Assembly (NCBI RefSeq): GCF_021025955.1
Contig: NZ_JAJNCL010000010.1
Span: 124,001-188,000 of the forward strand
Direction of reading: 5' to 3'
DNA length: 64,000 nt
Origin: Rhodococcus qingshengii
Lineage (GTDB): Bacteria > Actinomycetota > Actinomycetes > Mycobacteriales > Mycobacteriaceae
The notes beneath the pieces were generated by a model, which worked only from the letters and a program-made list of their open reading frames with translations, made no database searches and was not told where the DNA came from. This document shows positions 1 to 7,895 of the stretch, piece by piece. Each line of letters opens with the position of its first letter. Position 1 is the stretch's first letter. The position numbers and the translations under genes were made by a program.

Positions 1-880
1 CGTCGATCGTCAGGCCAGTGCGGCCGAGCACGATGTTTGCCGCGGCGACCGGGCCGTCAAGCATGAACTCGGTGTCACCACCGATGACGCACTGCGCCAG
101 TATCTTTGCGCGCGGTCGCACTCCCAGGGCCTTGGCTCGATCCTCGGACATCAGCAGAGCGGCACTCGCACCGTCCGAGACCTGCGAAGACGTTCCAGCG
201 GTGTGCAATCCGCCCTCCTGAACGGTCCGCAGTTTCGCGAGTCCTTCGAGACTCGATTCGCGTAGACCTTGATCCCGATGAACCGGTACATCGGAGCCAG
301 GAGCCAGCACATCGATGATGTGCGAGTCGAATCGTCCTGCCTCCCATGCTGCTGCGGCTCGCTGCTGCGAGCGCAACCCGAAGGCGTCGAGATCCTCGCG
401 GCTGAAACCGCGCTTGACCGCAATCCGATCGGCGGCGGTGTACTGATCGACGGTGTCGAGTGACCACGACTCGGGACGCGGCGTTCCCAGGCCGGTACCC
501 ACCTTGTACGTCAGCGGAGCGCGGGACATCAACTCGACACCGCACGCCACACCCACGTCGACTGCACCGATGGCAATCTGCCCGGCAATCAACTGCACCG
601 ATTGCTGCGCTGTGCCGCACTGCGCGTCGATCGTGGTGCAGCCCGCTTTCAACGGAAGGCCCGCATGCATCCAGGACGTACGGACGATGTTTCCGAACTG
701 CTCACCGAGAGGCGTCACGCAGCCACCGATGACCTGGTCGACCGCGTCAGGATCGACGCCGACCCGATCCAGCACGCCTTTCTGCGCGTAACCCAACAGT
801 TCGGCCGCGTGGACTCCGGACAGCCATCCCTCACGCTTGCCGAACGGCGTTCGTCCTGCGTCCACGATGACGGGCTTCAT
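1..880 (-). CDS. Thiolase (acetyl-CoA C-acyltransferase family), partial
   Basis: The gene runs off the left edge, so only the first ~293 residues are present. The N-terminus (MKPVIVDAGRTPFGK) and the nucleophilic-cysteine motif DAQCGTAQQ (Cys88) identify a thiolase-superfamily enzyme that would cleave 3-ketoacyl-CoA with CoA. The distal His and second Cys motifs lie outside the window. The ATG start overlaps the stop of the upstream SDR gene by 4 bp (ATGA), so it is the last visible gene of the leftward operon that starts near 5571. Context with hydratases, a retro-aldolase and an SDR suggests the thiolytic step of a side-chain or ring-fragment beta-oxidation. The substrate is not readable from the sequence. 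Confidence 0.9.
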   Translation of the reverse strand, partial: MKPVIVDAGRTPFGKREGWLSGVHAAELLGYAQKGVLDRVGVDPDAVDQVIGGCVTPLGEQFGNIVRTSWMHAGLPLKAGCTTIDAQCGTAQQSVQLIAGQIAIGAVDVGVACGVELMSRAPLTYKVGTGLGTPRPESWSLDTVDQYTAADRIAVKRGFSREDLDAFGLRSQQRAAAAWEAGRFDSHIIDVLAPGSDVPVHRDQGLRESSLEGLAKLRTVQEGGLHTAGTSSQVSDGASAALLMSEDRAKALGVRPRAKILAQCVIGGDTEFMLDGPVAAANIVLGRTGLTID

Positions 881-1749
881 GCCAACTCCTCGGTTCGTAA
901 TGCTGTTTTCGCCGGTGACGCTGCTTTCTCCGGTAATGCTGTGCCGTCCAGACCTCGCACGGTCAGAGCCCAGTCGTCGATCAAGTCCAAGCTCACGCAC
1001 GAGCGCGCGGTGAACTCGGTGTCGCAACCACACAGCGCTGTGACCGCTTCCACCATTTCTTCCATAGATTCGACCTGATCCGGCCGGATAGTCTCACCGA
1101 CCAGGACTCTTGCGCCCTCGCTGAGCACCGCCGCCCGCGGTTGAACCGTGTTGACACGCACCCCCTGTCCGTAAAGTTCCACGCCCATGCCGTTGCTGAT
1201 CCTGTTGAGCGCTGCTTTGGACGCGCCGTACACGGTCATCGCGGTTCCCGGTTCGACCCACGTGAACGGCGGACCCTGCCACGGTTTGACGGTGCCGCTG
1301 GACACGTTCACGATCCAGCCGTATCCGTTTGCCACCATCCCCGGCACCACGGCTTGCATCAGATCCAGCGGTGCGTGGACATTTGCGTCGAACATCAGAC
1401 GTCGCCGACGGAGTGGGTAATCCGACAGCGGTTGATAGATCGCCGCTGCCGCGTTGTTCACCAGGATGTCGATAGTCCCGCCAAGCTTCTCGATCGCCAG
1501 CGGCACAACGGTGTCGCGCTGCTGCTCGTCAGTCAGATCTGCGACAACTATCTCGACTTTGGTTCCGTACTTGGCAATTCGAGCCGCAGTCTCTTCGAGA
1601 CTGCCCGGCAGGGTTGCATGCGCGCCGAGCGTCCGCGCCACGAGAGCGACGTCGGCACCTTCCGCTGCCAGCCTCTCTGCGACGCCTGCACCGATTCCGC
1701 GGCTGGAACCGGTGACAAGCGCTCGGCGTCCTTCGAAGCGATTGGTCAT
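877..1749 (-). CDS. Short-chain dehydrogenase/reductase
   Basis: A 290-residue classical SDR with the Rossmann glycine motif TGSSRGIG near residue 14, the NNAAA motif, the catalytic serine segment NVSSGT and the YGASK active site. It probably oxidises a 3-hydroxyacyl-CoA or a ring hydroxyl with NAD(P)+. Translation most likely starts at the ATG at 1749, giving the N-terminus MTNRFEGRRALVTG. The open frame extends further upstream, but that part lies inside the preceding gene. The start is 2 bp from the stop of the DegT-fold gene and the stop overlaps the thiolase start, so it is co-translated with both. A C-terminal tail of ~30 residues (AASPAKTALRTEELA) goes beyond the usual SDR core. Confidence 0.88.
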   Translation of the reverse strand: MTNRFEGRRALVTGSSRGIGAGVAERLAAEGADVALVARTLGAHATLPGSLEETAARIAKYGTKVEIVVADLTDEQQRDTVVPLAIEKLGGTIDILVNNAAAAIYQPLSDYPLRRRRLMFDANVHAPLDLMQAVVPGMVANGYGWIVNVSSGTVKPWQGPPFTWVEPGTAMTVYGASKAALNRISNGMGVELYGQGVRVNTVQPRAAVLSEGARVLVGETIRPDQVESMEEMVEAVTALCGCDTEFTARSCVSLDLIDDWALTVRGLDGTALPEKAASPAKTALRTEELA

Positions 1750-1750
1750 G

Positions 1751-2959
1751 CTACTTCCACTTCGAGGCAAATCGATTGATGCTCTCCGCAATCCGAGCAA
1801 CTTCGTCTTCGCGCAGGCCATGGCTCATGCCGAGCGTCATGCCGCGGGCAAAAACCGCGTCGGCTTCCGGCAAACCTTCGGCTGGCTGACGGAATTCGAT
1901 GTTGTTCATCATCGGGTGACGAGTGACGTTGCCGCTCCATACAGTTCGTGTGTCGATGCCGTCGGCTTCGAGGGCTTCCTGTAGGTCGCTGCGCGTGAAG
2001 GGTGCATTCTCGTTGATCATCACCGGATAGCACAGCCACGCGGTATCGAGCCCGTCCAGTTCCACTGGCGTCGTGAAGAATTCGGGATGAGCGCCATACG
2101 CCGCAGTGAAGGCCGCAAAGGTGGCCTTGCGCGTCTTGTAGTTCTCCTCCAGCTTGTCGAGCTGCACGACGCCGTAGGCTGCGCCGAGTTCAGAGGGCTC
2201 GAAGTTCCACGACATGAGCTCGAAGATGAAATCGTTGTCGTAGTCGACACCGTCGAGTTCTTCACGGAAGACTCGGCCGGACTTGTTGCTACCGAACAGG
2301 TTCGGCTCACTACGACGGCCCCAGCGGCGGAGCAGTAGAGCCTTGTCACGGCTGGCTTCGTCGTCTACGCACACCATTCCACCGGTTCCCGCGCACGTGA
2401 TGATGTGTGCCATCGAGAAACTGGTGACAACGATGTCCGCCCGGGAGCCGGTCGGAGTGCCGCGGAGCGTGGCGCCGATCGCGTCACACGAATCTTCGAT
2501 CACCTTCAGTCCGTGGCGATCTGCAATGTCGCGGATGGCGTCCCAGTCCGGGCAGTTGCCGGCCAGGTTCGGCATCAGGATCGCACCGGTCTTCTCGCTG
2601 ACCATGGCCTCGATCTTGGTGACGTCGACGTTGAATGTGTTGGGTTCCACGTCCACGAACACCGGCACCAAACCGGCACGCACGATCGGCGCGATGTCGG
2701 TGGAGAACGTCAACGGCGATGTGACGACCTCGCTGCCCGCAGGCAGTCCGAGCAGCTCGACAGCCAAGTACAGACCCGAGGATCCCGAGTTGCACATGAC
2801 GCCGAACTTCTTGCCTGCCAAGGCCGCGATACGTTTTTCCATCTCGAAGACGTTCTTGCCGATGCGCAATCCTTGATGCCCGCTGCGCAAGACGTCGACA
2901 ACCGCCTGTATTTCTTCCTCGCCGTGGGTGGCTCTGGCGTAGGTGATCCGCTCGCTCAT
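1751..2959 (-). CDS. DegT/DnrJ/EryC1-fold enzyme lacking the PLP lysine (ColD/RfbH-like)
   Basis: A 402-residue fold-type I protein of the sugar aminotransferase superfamily: NSGSSG phosphate-binding loop at ~57-62, IEDSCDAIGA with the cofactor-ring aspartate at ~154-163, and SFSMAHIIT at 180-188. Ordinary DegT aminotransferases have Lys at the sixth position of the last motif. Here it is His185, the arrangement known from the PMP-dependent 3-dehydratases ColD and E1/RfbH (SFYPAHHIT). The four cysteines that hold the 2Fe-2S cluster of E1/RfbH are not visible around 214-225, so it is closer to ColD in this respect. A lysine-less member cannot form the internal aldimine and would be expected to use PMP for dehydration. 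No NDP-sugar gene is nearby. It sits 32 bp after the Ltp2-like gene inside a CoA-pathway operon. Its substrate is unknown. Confidence 0.8.
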   Translation of the reverse strand: MSERITYARATHGEEEIQAVVDVLRSGHQGLRIGKNVFEMEKRIAALAGKKFGVMCNSGSSGLYLAVELLGLPAGSEVVTSPLTFSTDIAPIVRAGLVPVFVDVEPNTFNVDVTKIEAMVSEKTGAILMPNLAGNCPDWDAIRDIADRHGLKVIEDSCDAIGATLRGTPTGSRADIVVTSFSMAHIITCAGTGGMVCVDDEASRDKALLLRRWGRRSEPNLFGSNKSGRVFREELDGVDYDNDFIFELMSWNFEPSELGAAYGVVQLDKLEENYKTRKATFAAFTAAYGAHPEFFTTPVELDGLDTAWLCYPVMINENAPFTRSDLQEALEADGIDTRTVWSGNVTRHPMMNNIEFRQPAEGLPEADAVFARGMTLGMSHGLREDEVARIAESINRFASKWK

Positions 2960-2991
2960 CTTGTTCCTGCTTTCTCGAATGGGCGGCAGAT

Positions 2992-4173
2992 TCAGCGATC
3001 TGCCGAGAGGACGAGCGCACTGTGCGGGACGGGAGAGCCGCCGGTCACGAGCACGTTGTCCAGAGTTTTGGTGGGTTGGTTGGTGGAGGTGCCGCGGATC
3101 AGGCGAACACCTTCGGCAATACCGTTGACGCCGTGGATGTATCCCTCACCGAGTTGACCGCCGTGGGTGTTGATCGGCAGGCGACCGTCCAGCTCGAGAT
3201 TGCCGTCGGCGATGAAGTCTTTTGCCTCGCCCCGACCGCAGAATCCGTACTCCTCGAGTTGAAGCAGAACCATCGGGGTGAAAGCATCGTAGAGAATTGC
3301 GGCATCGATGTCGTCTGGCCCGATACCGGCCTGGTCCCACAGTTGGCGCGCGACTAGTTCGACTTCCGGCATACTGTCGATGTCGTCTCGGTAGTAGCTG
3401 CTCATCGAAATCTGTTGCGGACCTACACCTTGCGCGGCACCGCTGATGATCGCAGGTTTATGCGGGAGATCGCGGGCGCGCTCCGCGCTGACGATGACCA
3501 GTGCCTGTCCGCCGTCACTTTCCTGGCAGCAGTCGAGCAGGCGGATGGGGTCGGCGATCATGCGCGAGTTCTGATGATCCTCGATGGTGATCGGGCGTTC
3601 GTAGAACCAGGCCTTGGGGTTGTTCGCCGCATGCTTGCGCGAGAGAACCGAGATCTGGCCGAAGTCGGCGCTGGTTGCCCCGTACTTGTGCATGTACAGC
3701 TTGGCCAGGAAGGCTTCCTGCTGCGCCGGCGTCAGAAGCCCGTACGGGTTGATCCAGTTCCGGTATTCCTGGTCCGTCGACGCGTTGTACGCAAAAGGTG
3801 GTGGCCCGGCGCCGAATCGGTGGCCGGATCTTTCGTTGAAGGCGCGGTAGACGACCACAACGTCTGCAACTCCGCTGGAGACGGCAAGCGCTGCTTGTTG
3901 AACCGGTGCACAGGCACCGCCGCCGCCATGTGGAATACGACTGAAGAACGTCAGTTCCGGTATCCCGAGGGCGCGTGCGACCGCAATCTCGGGATTGTTC
4001 TCCATGGTGAACAGCGCAAATCCGTTCACCTCTTCTGCCTCGATGTGAGCGTCGTCGAGTGCGGCGATCACGGATTCGCACGCCAACTGCCATTCGCTGC
4101 GGCCGGAGTTCTTGGAGAACTCGGTGGCGCCGATCCCGGCGATGGCTGCTTGCCTCGAAAATCCTCGTGTCAT
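2992..4173 (-). CDS. Ltp2-type thiolase-like acyl-CoA retro-aldolase
   Basis: A 393-residue thiolase-fold protein closely resembling mycobacterial Ltp2, which removes the last side-chain unit from a steroid 17-hydroxy-acyl-CoA by retro-aldol cleavage. Shared stretches include GATEFSKNSGRSE at the start, YRAFNERSG, RKHAANNPKA, LLDCCQE, GEAKDFIADG and NTHGGQLGEGYIHG. The two tyrosines proposed to act in Ltp2 appear as Tyr261/262 (SSYYRDD) and Tyr346 (GEGYIHG). Ltp2 enzymes need a DUF35 partner, and a DUF35 gene lies two genes upstream. The ATG overlaps the stop of the MaoC gene by 4 bp. Whether the natural substrate is a steroid is inference from the family. Confidence 0.88.
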   Translation of the reverse strand: MTRGFSRQAAIAGIGATEFSKNSGRSEWQLACESVIAALDDAHIEAEEVNGFALFTMENNPEIAVARALGIPELTFFSRIPHGGGGACAPVQQAALAVSSGVADVVVVYRAFNERSGHRFGAGPPPFAYNASTDQEYRNWINPYGLLTPAQQEAFLAKLYMHKYGATSADFGQISVLSRKHAANNPKAWFYERPITIEDHQNSRMIADPIRLLDCCQESDGGQALVIVSAERARDLPHKPAIISGAAQGVGPQQISMSSYYRDDIDSMPEVELVARQLWDQAGIGPDDIDAAILYDAFTPMVLLQLEEYGFCGRGEAKDFIADGNLELDGRLPINTHGGQLGEGYIHGVNGIAEGVRLIRGTSTNQPTKTLDNVLVTGGSPVPHSALVLSADR

Positions 4174-4583
4174 GCGATTACCCTTTCCACCGGTTCGAGA
4201 GTCACGTCGGCCGTCACGTGTGTTCCGCGGGCGTTTTTCCCGAGAACCGTCACGGTGAGGGCCCGGCCGTCTGTGGCGGTGACCTTGCCGGTGAATGTCA
4301 TGGTGTCTCCGGGGAAGTTCGGAACACCAAGCCGTAGTGATGTTTTGACGATCCGTGATGCCGGGCCGGACCAGTCGGTGATGTAGCGGTCGATGAGCCC
4401 GTTGGTGGTGTTGATGCTCATGAAGATGTCGGGAGTTCCGCGATCCTGCGCCTTACCCGGATCGTGATGCACGTCCTCGAAATCCTGAGAAGAGATCGCC
4501 GTGGCGACGATCAGCGTTCGGTCCAACGGCAATTCGAGGCTGGGGAGAACCGAACCCACCTCGCAGTCAATCAGTTTCGTCAT
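4170..4583 (-). CDS. MaoC-like (hot-dog) hydratase subunit, ChsH1-like
   Basis: A 137-residue single hot-dog domain (MTKLIDCEVGSVLPSLE...). The segment SSQDFEDVHHDPGKAQ carries the Asp/His hydratase-2 signature, and DIFMSINTTNGLIDRYITDW follows it. Family members such as ChsH1 hydrate 2-enoyl-CoA only as a heterodimer with a second hot-dog subunit. The likely partner is the FAS1-like hydratase at 5005. The start ATG overlaps the DUF35 stop and the stop overlaps the Ltp2-like start, a chain of 4-bp overlaps that implies fixed stoichiometry of a complex. Confidence 0.85.
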   Translation of the reverse strand: MTKLIDCEVGSVLPSLELPLDRTLIVATAISSQDFEDVHHDPGKAQDRGTPDIFMSINTTNGLIDRYITDWSGPASRIVKTSLRLGVPNFPGDTMTFTGKVTATDGRALTVTVLGKNARGTHVTADVTLEPVERVIA

Positions 4584-5008
4584 TCCACCGAACCCCGTCG
4601 CCTCAGTTGCGGCAGCATCTCGCCGTGAGCGTGCTCGGAGAAGGTCACTTCGAGTTCCATGCCGAATTCGAGTTCGTCGTGATCGATCCCCGCGATGTCG
4701 GCAACAAGTCGCGTGCCTTCTTCGAGATCGACGAGTCCGACGGCGAGCGGATACTCGAAAGCAGGATCCTGTGGGTGATGGATGACCGTGAAGCTGTGCA
4801 ACGTGCATTGCCGCGTGGATTCGACTGTGTCCCAACTGAACGAGCGGCATTCCGGGCACGCGGGCGCGGGTGGGTGGCGCAGTGTCTTGCAATCCGCACA
4901 CCGTTGGATCTCGAGGCGACCCTCTTTGGCCGCAGCGAAGAAAAAATCGTTGTCGTCGGTGACGGTGAGTCTCGGAACAGCGGTGTTGCGGGAGCCAGTC
5001 TCGCTCAT
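4580..5008 (-). CDS. DUF35 OB-fold/zinc-ribbon acyl-CoA-binding protein (ChsH2 C-terminal domain-like)
   Basis: A 142-residue protein with a rubredoxin-like zinc ribbon, CADCKTLRHPPAPACPEC at ~37-54, followed by an OB-fold, the standard DUF35 architecture. In steroid side-chain degradation this domain is fused to a MaoC domain in ChsH2 and binds Ltp2 to form the active aldolase. Here it is a separate gene between the two hot-dog genes. The start chosen is the ATG at 5008 (MSETGSRN), which overlaps the upstream stop as ATGA. A longer open frame continues upstream but falls within the FAS1-like gene. Confidence 0.85.
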   Translation of the reverse strand: MSETGSRNTAVPRLTVTDDNDFFFAAAKEGRLEIQRCADCKTLRHPPAPACPECRSFSWDTVESTRQCTLHSFTVIHHPQDPAFEYPLAVGLVDLEEGTRLVADIAGIDHDELEFGMELEVTFSEHAHGEMLPQLRRRGSVE

Positions 5009-5571
5009 GCGATTACCTCCTGGGTGTCCGGCTGGGCATCTGGTTTGAACCTGAGCAATCGAAAACGCTCTTCGACCAGCGTCTTTCCGCCCTGGTCGAC
5101 GTACTTCTTGAACAGAGTGATGAAGCACCCGTGACCGAGGGCAGTTTGTTTGAACGGCGAGATCGCTTCGATGGTGAAATGTGCGGTGACGCGATCTCCG
5201 GGGCTCAGCTCCGCGAAATACTCCTGCTCGACGTTGGTCGCGACAACGGACGTGTATCCGGCCTCGTCCAACAACGCCAGCAGTCGTGAATAGGCGAAGT
5301 CCTCGCAGGCTCCGTCGGCGCGAAGTTGCTGGACCTGCCGATAACGTCGGTAACCCGCCATCACCCAGGTCGAAATCATGGCAGGCGGACAGACGACGTC
5401 TCGACGGCCGGTACTGCGGGCGGCCTCGGCGTCGACGTAGATCGGGTTGCGGTCGTCGTGCGCCTCGACCCAGTTGCGGATCATCGCCTCGTTGACCGCG
5501 TAGCGGGCGACCCGGGCTGGTTCGGCCTCTGCGCCGATGAAATTCGGAAATTGCGTCTGCAGGCTCTGCAC
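5005..5571 (-). CDS. FAS1-like/MaoC N-terminal-type hydratase subunit
   Basis: A 188-residue hot-dog protein of the FAS1-like dehydratase type (VARYAVNEAMIRNWVEAHDDRNPIYVDAEAA, then VVCPPAMISTWVMAG). In ChsH2 this domain pairs with ChsH1. It is the first gene of the leftward operon. The start is taken as GTG at 5571 because GGAGG stands 7 bases before it, whereas the ATG of the longer frame would overlap the operator and promoter. Together with the 137-residue MaoC protein it probably forms the enoyl-CoA hydratase of the pathway. Confidence 0.83.
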   Translation of the reverse strand: MQSLQTQFPNFIGAEAEPARVARYAVNEAMIRNWVEAHDDRNPIYVDAEAARSTGRRDVVCPPAMISTWVMAGYRRYRQVQQLRADGACEDFAYSRLLALLDEAGYTSVVATNVEQEYFAELSPGDRVTAHFTIEAISPFKQTALGHGCFITLFKKYVDQGGKTLVEERFRLLRFKPDAQPDTQEVIA

Positions 5572-5596
5572 TGAAATCCTCCGTGAACGAAAGTTG

Positions 5597-5610
5597 AGCA
5601 AGCGCTTGAT
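5597..5610. promoter_or_regulatory. KstR2-type operator in the divergent intergenic region
   Basis: AGCAAGCGCTTGAT matches the published KstR2 consensus AnCAAGnnCTTGnT at every fixed position and contains the perfect palindrome CAAGCGCTTG. It sits 26 bp before the GTG of the first operon gene, just downstream of a plausible leftward -10 (TATGCT at 5620-5625), a position that would block transcription. The KstR2-like TetR gene begins 160 bp away in the other orientation. Binding is inferred. Confidence 0.75.
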
Positions 5611-5771
5611 TCTGAAGCTAGCATAGGAATCCGGAAGTGGAAACACGCGATCTCACCGACGAATTGGTTCGAGCCGGAGCCATCAGGCAGGATTGCGCTA
5701 CGTTCGACGCCGGAAGCCCGGCACCCGTGAAACCCTGCCCTGAGCAGGACCGACAACCAGCGGAGATTTCA

Positions 5772-6350
5772 GTGGCATCACCAGATCGTCGGGAGAAAAT
5801 CCTGGAGAGCTCAGCCGAGCTGTTTGCCAGGAAGGGTGTCGCGACCACGACCGTTCGCGAGATCGGCGATGCCGCTGGAGTGTTCTCGGGCAGCCTCTAC
5901 CACTACTTCAAGTCGAAGAACGCGATAGTTGCCGAGCTCATGCGCGGCTTCATCACCGACATCCAGCTCCGCTTCGATCAGGTGGTGAAGACGGCAACCG
6001 GCCCCGAGGACGCCCTGCGCGGCCTGATCCGCGAGACGCTGATCGTCATCGAACTGCACCCGCACCCGACGGCGATCTACCAGAACGATCGGGCCTACCT
6101 ACGCGACAACGATCTCCTGCAATCCGTCGACGGGCCTTCCCGCCAGGTCCGCGAGCATTGGATGAAAGCGATTGCCGAAGGTGTCGATCAGGGAATCTTC
6201 CGCAAAGACGTGGCCCCGGAGATTTTCTATCGATCGGTACGCGACACCCTGTGGTCGACAACGCATTGGCCGGACCGCCAGAAGTACACCACCGAAGAGT
6301 TCGCGGATCTGATGATCACGCTCTTCCTCTCGGGATTCAGGGTCGCGTGA
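5772..6350 (+). CDS. KstR2-like TetR family transcriptional repressor
   Basis: A 192-residue TetR protein. The N-terminal helix-turn-helix (TTVREIGDAAGVFSGSLYHYFKSK) is nearly the one recalled for mycobacterial KstR2, and a C-terminal ligand domain follows. KstR2 responds to CoA thioesters of late steroid intermediates. The start is set at GTG 5772, with GGAG 7 bases upstream; the open frame extends to 5637 without a ribosome site. It is divergent from the Ltp2/hydratase operon and a perfect KstR2-type palindrome lies between them, so it probably represses that operon. It need not be KstR2 itself: the usual KstR2 neighbours (acyl-CoA dehydrogenases, ipdAB) are absent. Confidence 0.85.
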   Translation: MASPDRREKILESSAELFARKGVATTTVREIGDAAGVFSGSLYHYFKSKNAIVAELMRGFITDIQLRFDQVVKTATGPEDALRGLIRETLIVIELHPHPTAIYQNDRAYLRDNDLLQSVDGPSRQVREHWMKAIAEGVDQGIFRKDVAPEIFYRSVRDTLWSTTHWPDRQKYTTEEFADLMITLFLSGFRVA

Positions 6351-7809
6351 CGAGATCCGGCAGATCAATGTGTTTCGGGGTTAGCCCCTGCGGCAACAGG
6401 ATCGACACTGCGAACACGACCACCGCGCAACCGGCGCACACCAGGTAGGCGACGGAGAATCCGGTCCACGACGTGGAATGTTCCGAACCGCTGATCACGA
6501 ATGCCGCGAGGATGGTTGCCACCGTCGCACTGCAGATCGTGCTTCCGGACGTCCGCAGAAGTGAGTTCACCCCGTTGGCTGCCGCCAGTCGCTGACGCGG
6601 CACGGCAACCAGAATCAGCAGCGAGAGTGTGCTGTACACGATGGCGGTCCCGACTGCTGTGATACCCAGTGCCGCAACCACTCCCCACAGCGGCTTACCG
6701 GCAACTGCGTGAATCCCGTACCCTCCGGCAAGGAACACGGCACCGGTCAACATCGCGGTCCGTGAACCGAAGCGGTCGGTGATCCGCACCGCAACCGGCG
6801 AGAACAGCACCATCGCGATACTCGCCGGAATCTGGCAGAGCGCCGCCGCGATGATCGACAGCCCGTACCCGGCACCCGGCCCCTTCATCCCCTGCAGCAG
6901 TTGTGTGGTGATCAGTGTGTTCCCGAAAAACGCGAACCCGACCAGAAGAGCCGCCAGATGCGGGATCAACACCGCACGTTTCACGAGAGCACGGACGTCG
7001 ACCAGCGGATTGACGTTGCGCCGCTGTTGAATTACCCAGAGCGTGAACAGCACCGCCGACGCGGCCAGCATGGAGATCACCGCTCCACTGGTCCACCCCC
7101 AACTCGACCCCTGAGTGATCGGCACAAGCAGAGCAATCATCGCGGCGCTCAGACCAACCGCCCCGACGCCGTCGAATCTTCCCGACGGATTCGGCTCAGA
7201 CTCTCGAATGAACAGCACCGCAGCAAGAGTCACCGCTAGCCCGATGGCGGTGGTTACCCAGAACAGGACGTGCCAGTTCGAGTACTGCGCGATCATCGCG
7301 GAAAACGGTATGCCCAAAGCGGTTCCGACGCCGAGCGTCGAACTCATCATGGCCACTGCGCCGTTGACCTTGTTGCGTGGCAATTCGTCACGCAACATGG
7401 AGATTCCGATGGGGATGACCGCCGACCCGGCCCCCTGCAACGCTCTCGCGAAGATGAGGACTGCGATGTCCGACGACAGCGCACACAACATCGAGCCGAG
7501 AGTCATCATCGAGAAGGCAACCAGAAGCATCTTCTTCTTCCCGAACATGTCGGCTAGCCGGCCGAAGATGGGTGTGACCACCGCGCCGACCAGCAGCGTT
7601 ACGGTCACCAGCCAGGACACGGCCGTACGTCCAGCGCCTGTGAAGTGCGGCAACTCCGGCAGCAGTGGAACGATGACCGTCTGCAGAACAGCCTGGAACA
7701 CTGCGGCGGCGACAACGATGGGGAAGAGAAAGCGGGAGCGCGGCTGCGCGAGTCCCGCGTCGGGGGTGGTGACTGCCGGTGTGCCCGGCGGACGGTCGAG
7801 CGTCGTCAC
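6337..7809 (-). CDS. MFS drug-efflux-type transporter (DHA2-like)
   Basis: A 490-residue major facilitator with 12-14 hydrophobic segments. It has the A-motif GRLADMFGKKK after TM2, ARALQGAGSAVIPIG in TM4 and an antiporter-type C-motif (TLGVGTALGIP) in TM5, which together suggest proton-coupled export. The start is set at GTG 7809 because the upstream ATG (7854) lies inside the operator palindrome. The regulator gene lies upstream on the same strand, with the paired operators in the 86-bp gap. The 3' end overlaps the 3' end of the KstR2-like gene by 14 bp, tail to tail. The substrate is unknown. Confidence 0.88.
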   Translation of the reverse strand: MTTLDRPPGTPAVTTPDAGLAQPRSRFLFPIVVAAAVFQAVLQTVIVPLLPELPHFTGAGRTAVSWLVTVTLLVGAVVTPIFGRLADMFGKKKMLLVAFSMMTLGSMLCALSSDIAVLIFARALQGAGSAVIPIGISMLRDELPRNKVNGAVAMMSSTLGVGTALGIPFSAMIAQYSNWHVLFWVTTAIGLAVTLAAVLFIRESEPNPSGRFDGVGAVGLSAAMIALLVPITQGSSWGWTSGAVISMLAASAVLFTLWVIQQRRNVNPLVDVRALVKRAVLIPHLAALLVGFAFFGNTLITTQLLQGMKGPGAGYGLSIIAAALCQIPASIAMVLFSPVAVRITDRFGSRTAMLTGAVFLAGGYGIHAVAGKPLWGVVAALGITAVGTAIVYSTLSLLILVAVPRQRLAAANGVNSLLRTSGSTICSATVATILAAFVISGSEHSTSWTGFSVAYLVCAGCAVVVFAVSILLPQGLTPKHIDLPDLVTRP

Positions 7810-7831
7810 CCCACACCGCCTGTTCTCACTA

Positions 7832-7874
7832 GGTAAATATCCGTTCACCCACATTAGGTGAACGGATATTTACC
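7832..7874. promoter_or_regulatory. Paired operators: 18-bp perfect inverted repeat of dyad half-units
   Basis: The 18-bp sequence GGTAAATATCCGTTCACC (7832-7849) is repeated as its exact reverse complement at 7857-7874 after a 7-bp spacer. Each 18-mer is itself a dyad of the form GGTRAAnnnnnnTTYACC. It therefore reads as two TetR sites, or a strong hairpin, between the TetR stop and the MFS start. It lies too close to the MFS start to be only a terminator, so an operator function is favoured. Confidence 0.75.
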
Positions 7875-7895
7875 AAGCAAGGATTGTGATGCCGC

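Noticed and set aside
1751..2959. Ordinary DegT sugar or amino acid aminotransferase
   Set aside because: The Schiff-base lysine position is His185 and no replacement lysine is seen in the motif, so a plain transaminase label would mislead.
5637..5771. N-terminal extension of the KstR2-like regulator
   Set aside because: No ribosome site at the upstream ATG, and the extension is not TetR-like; GTG 5772 has GGAG and gives the family length.
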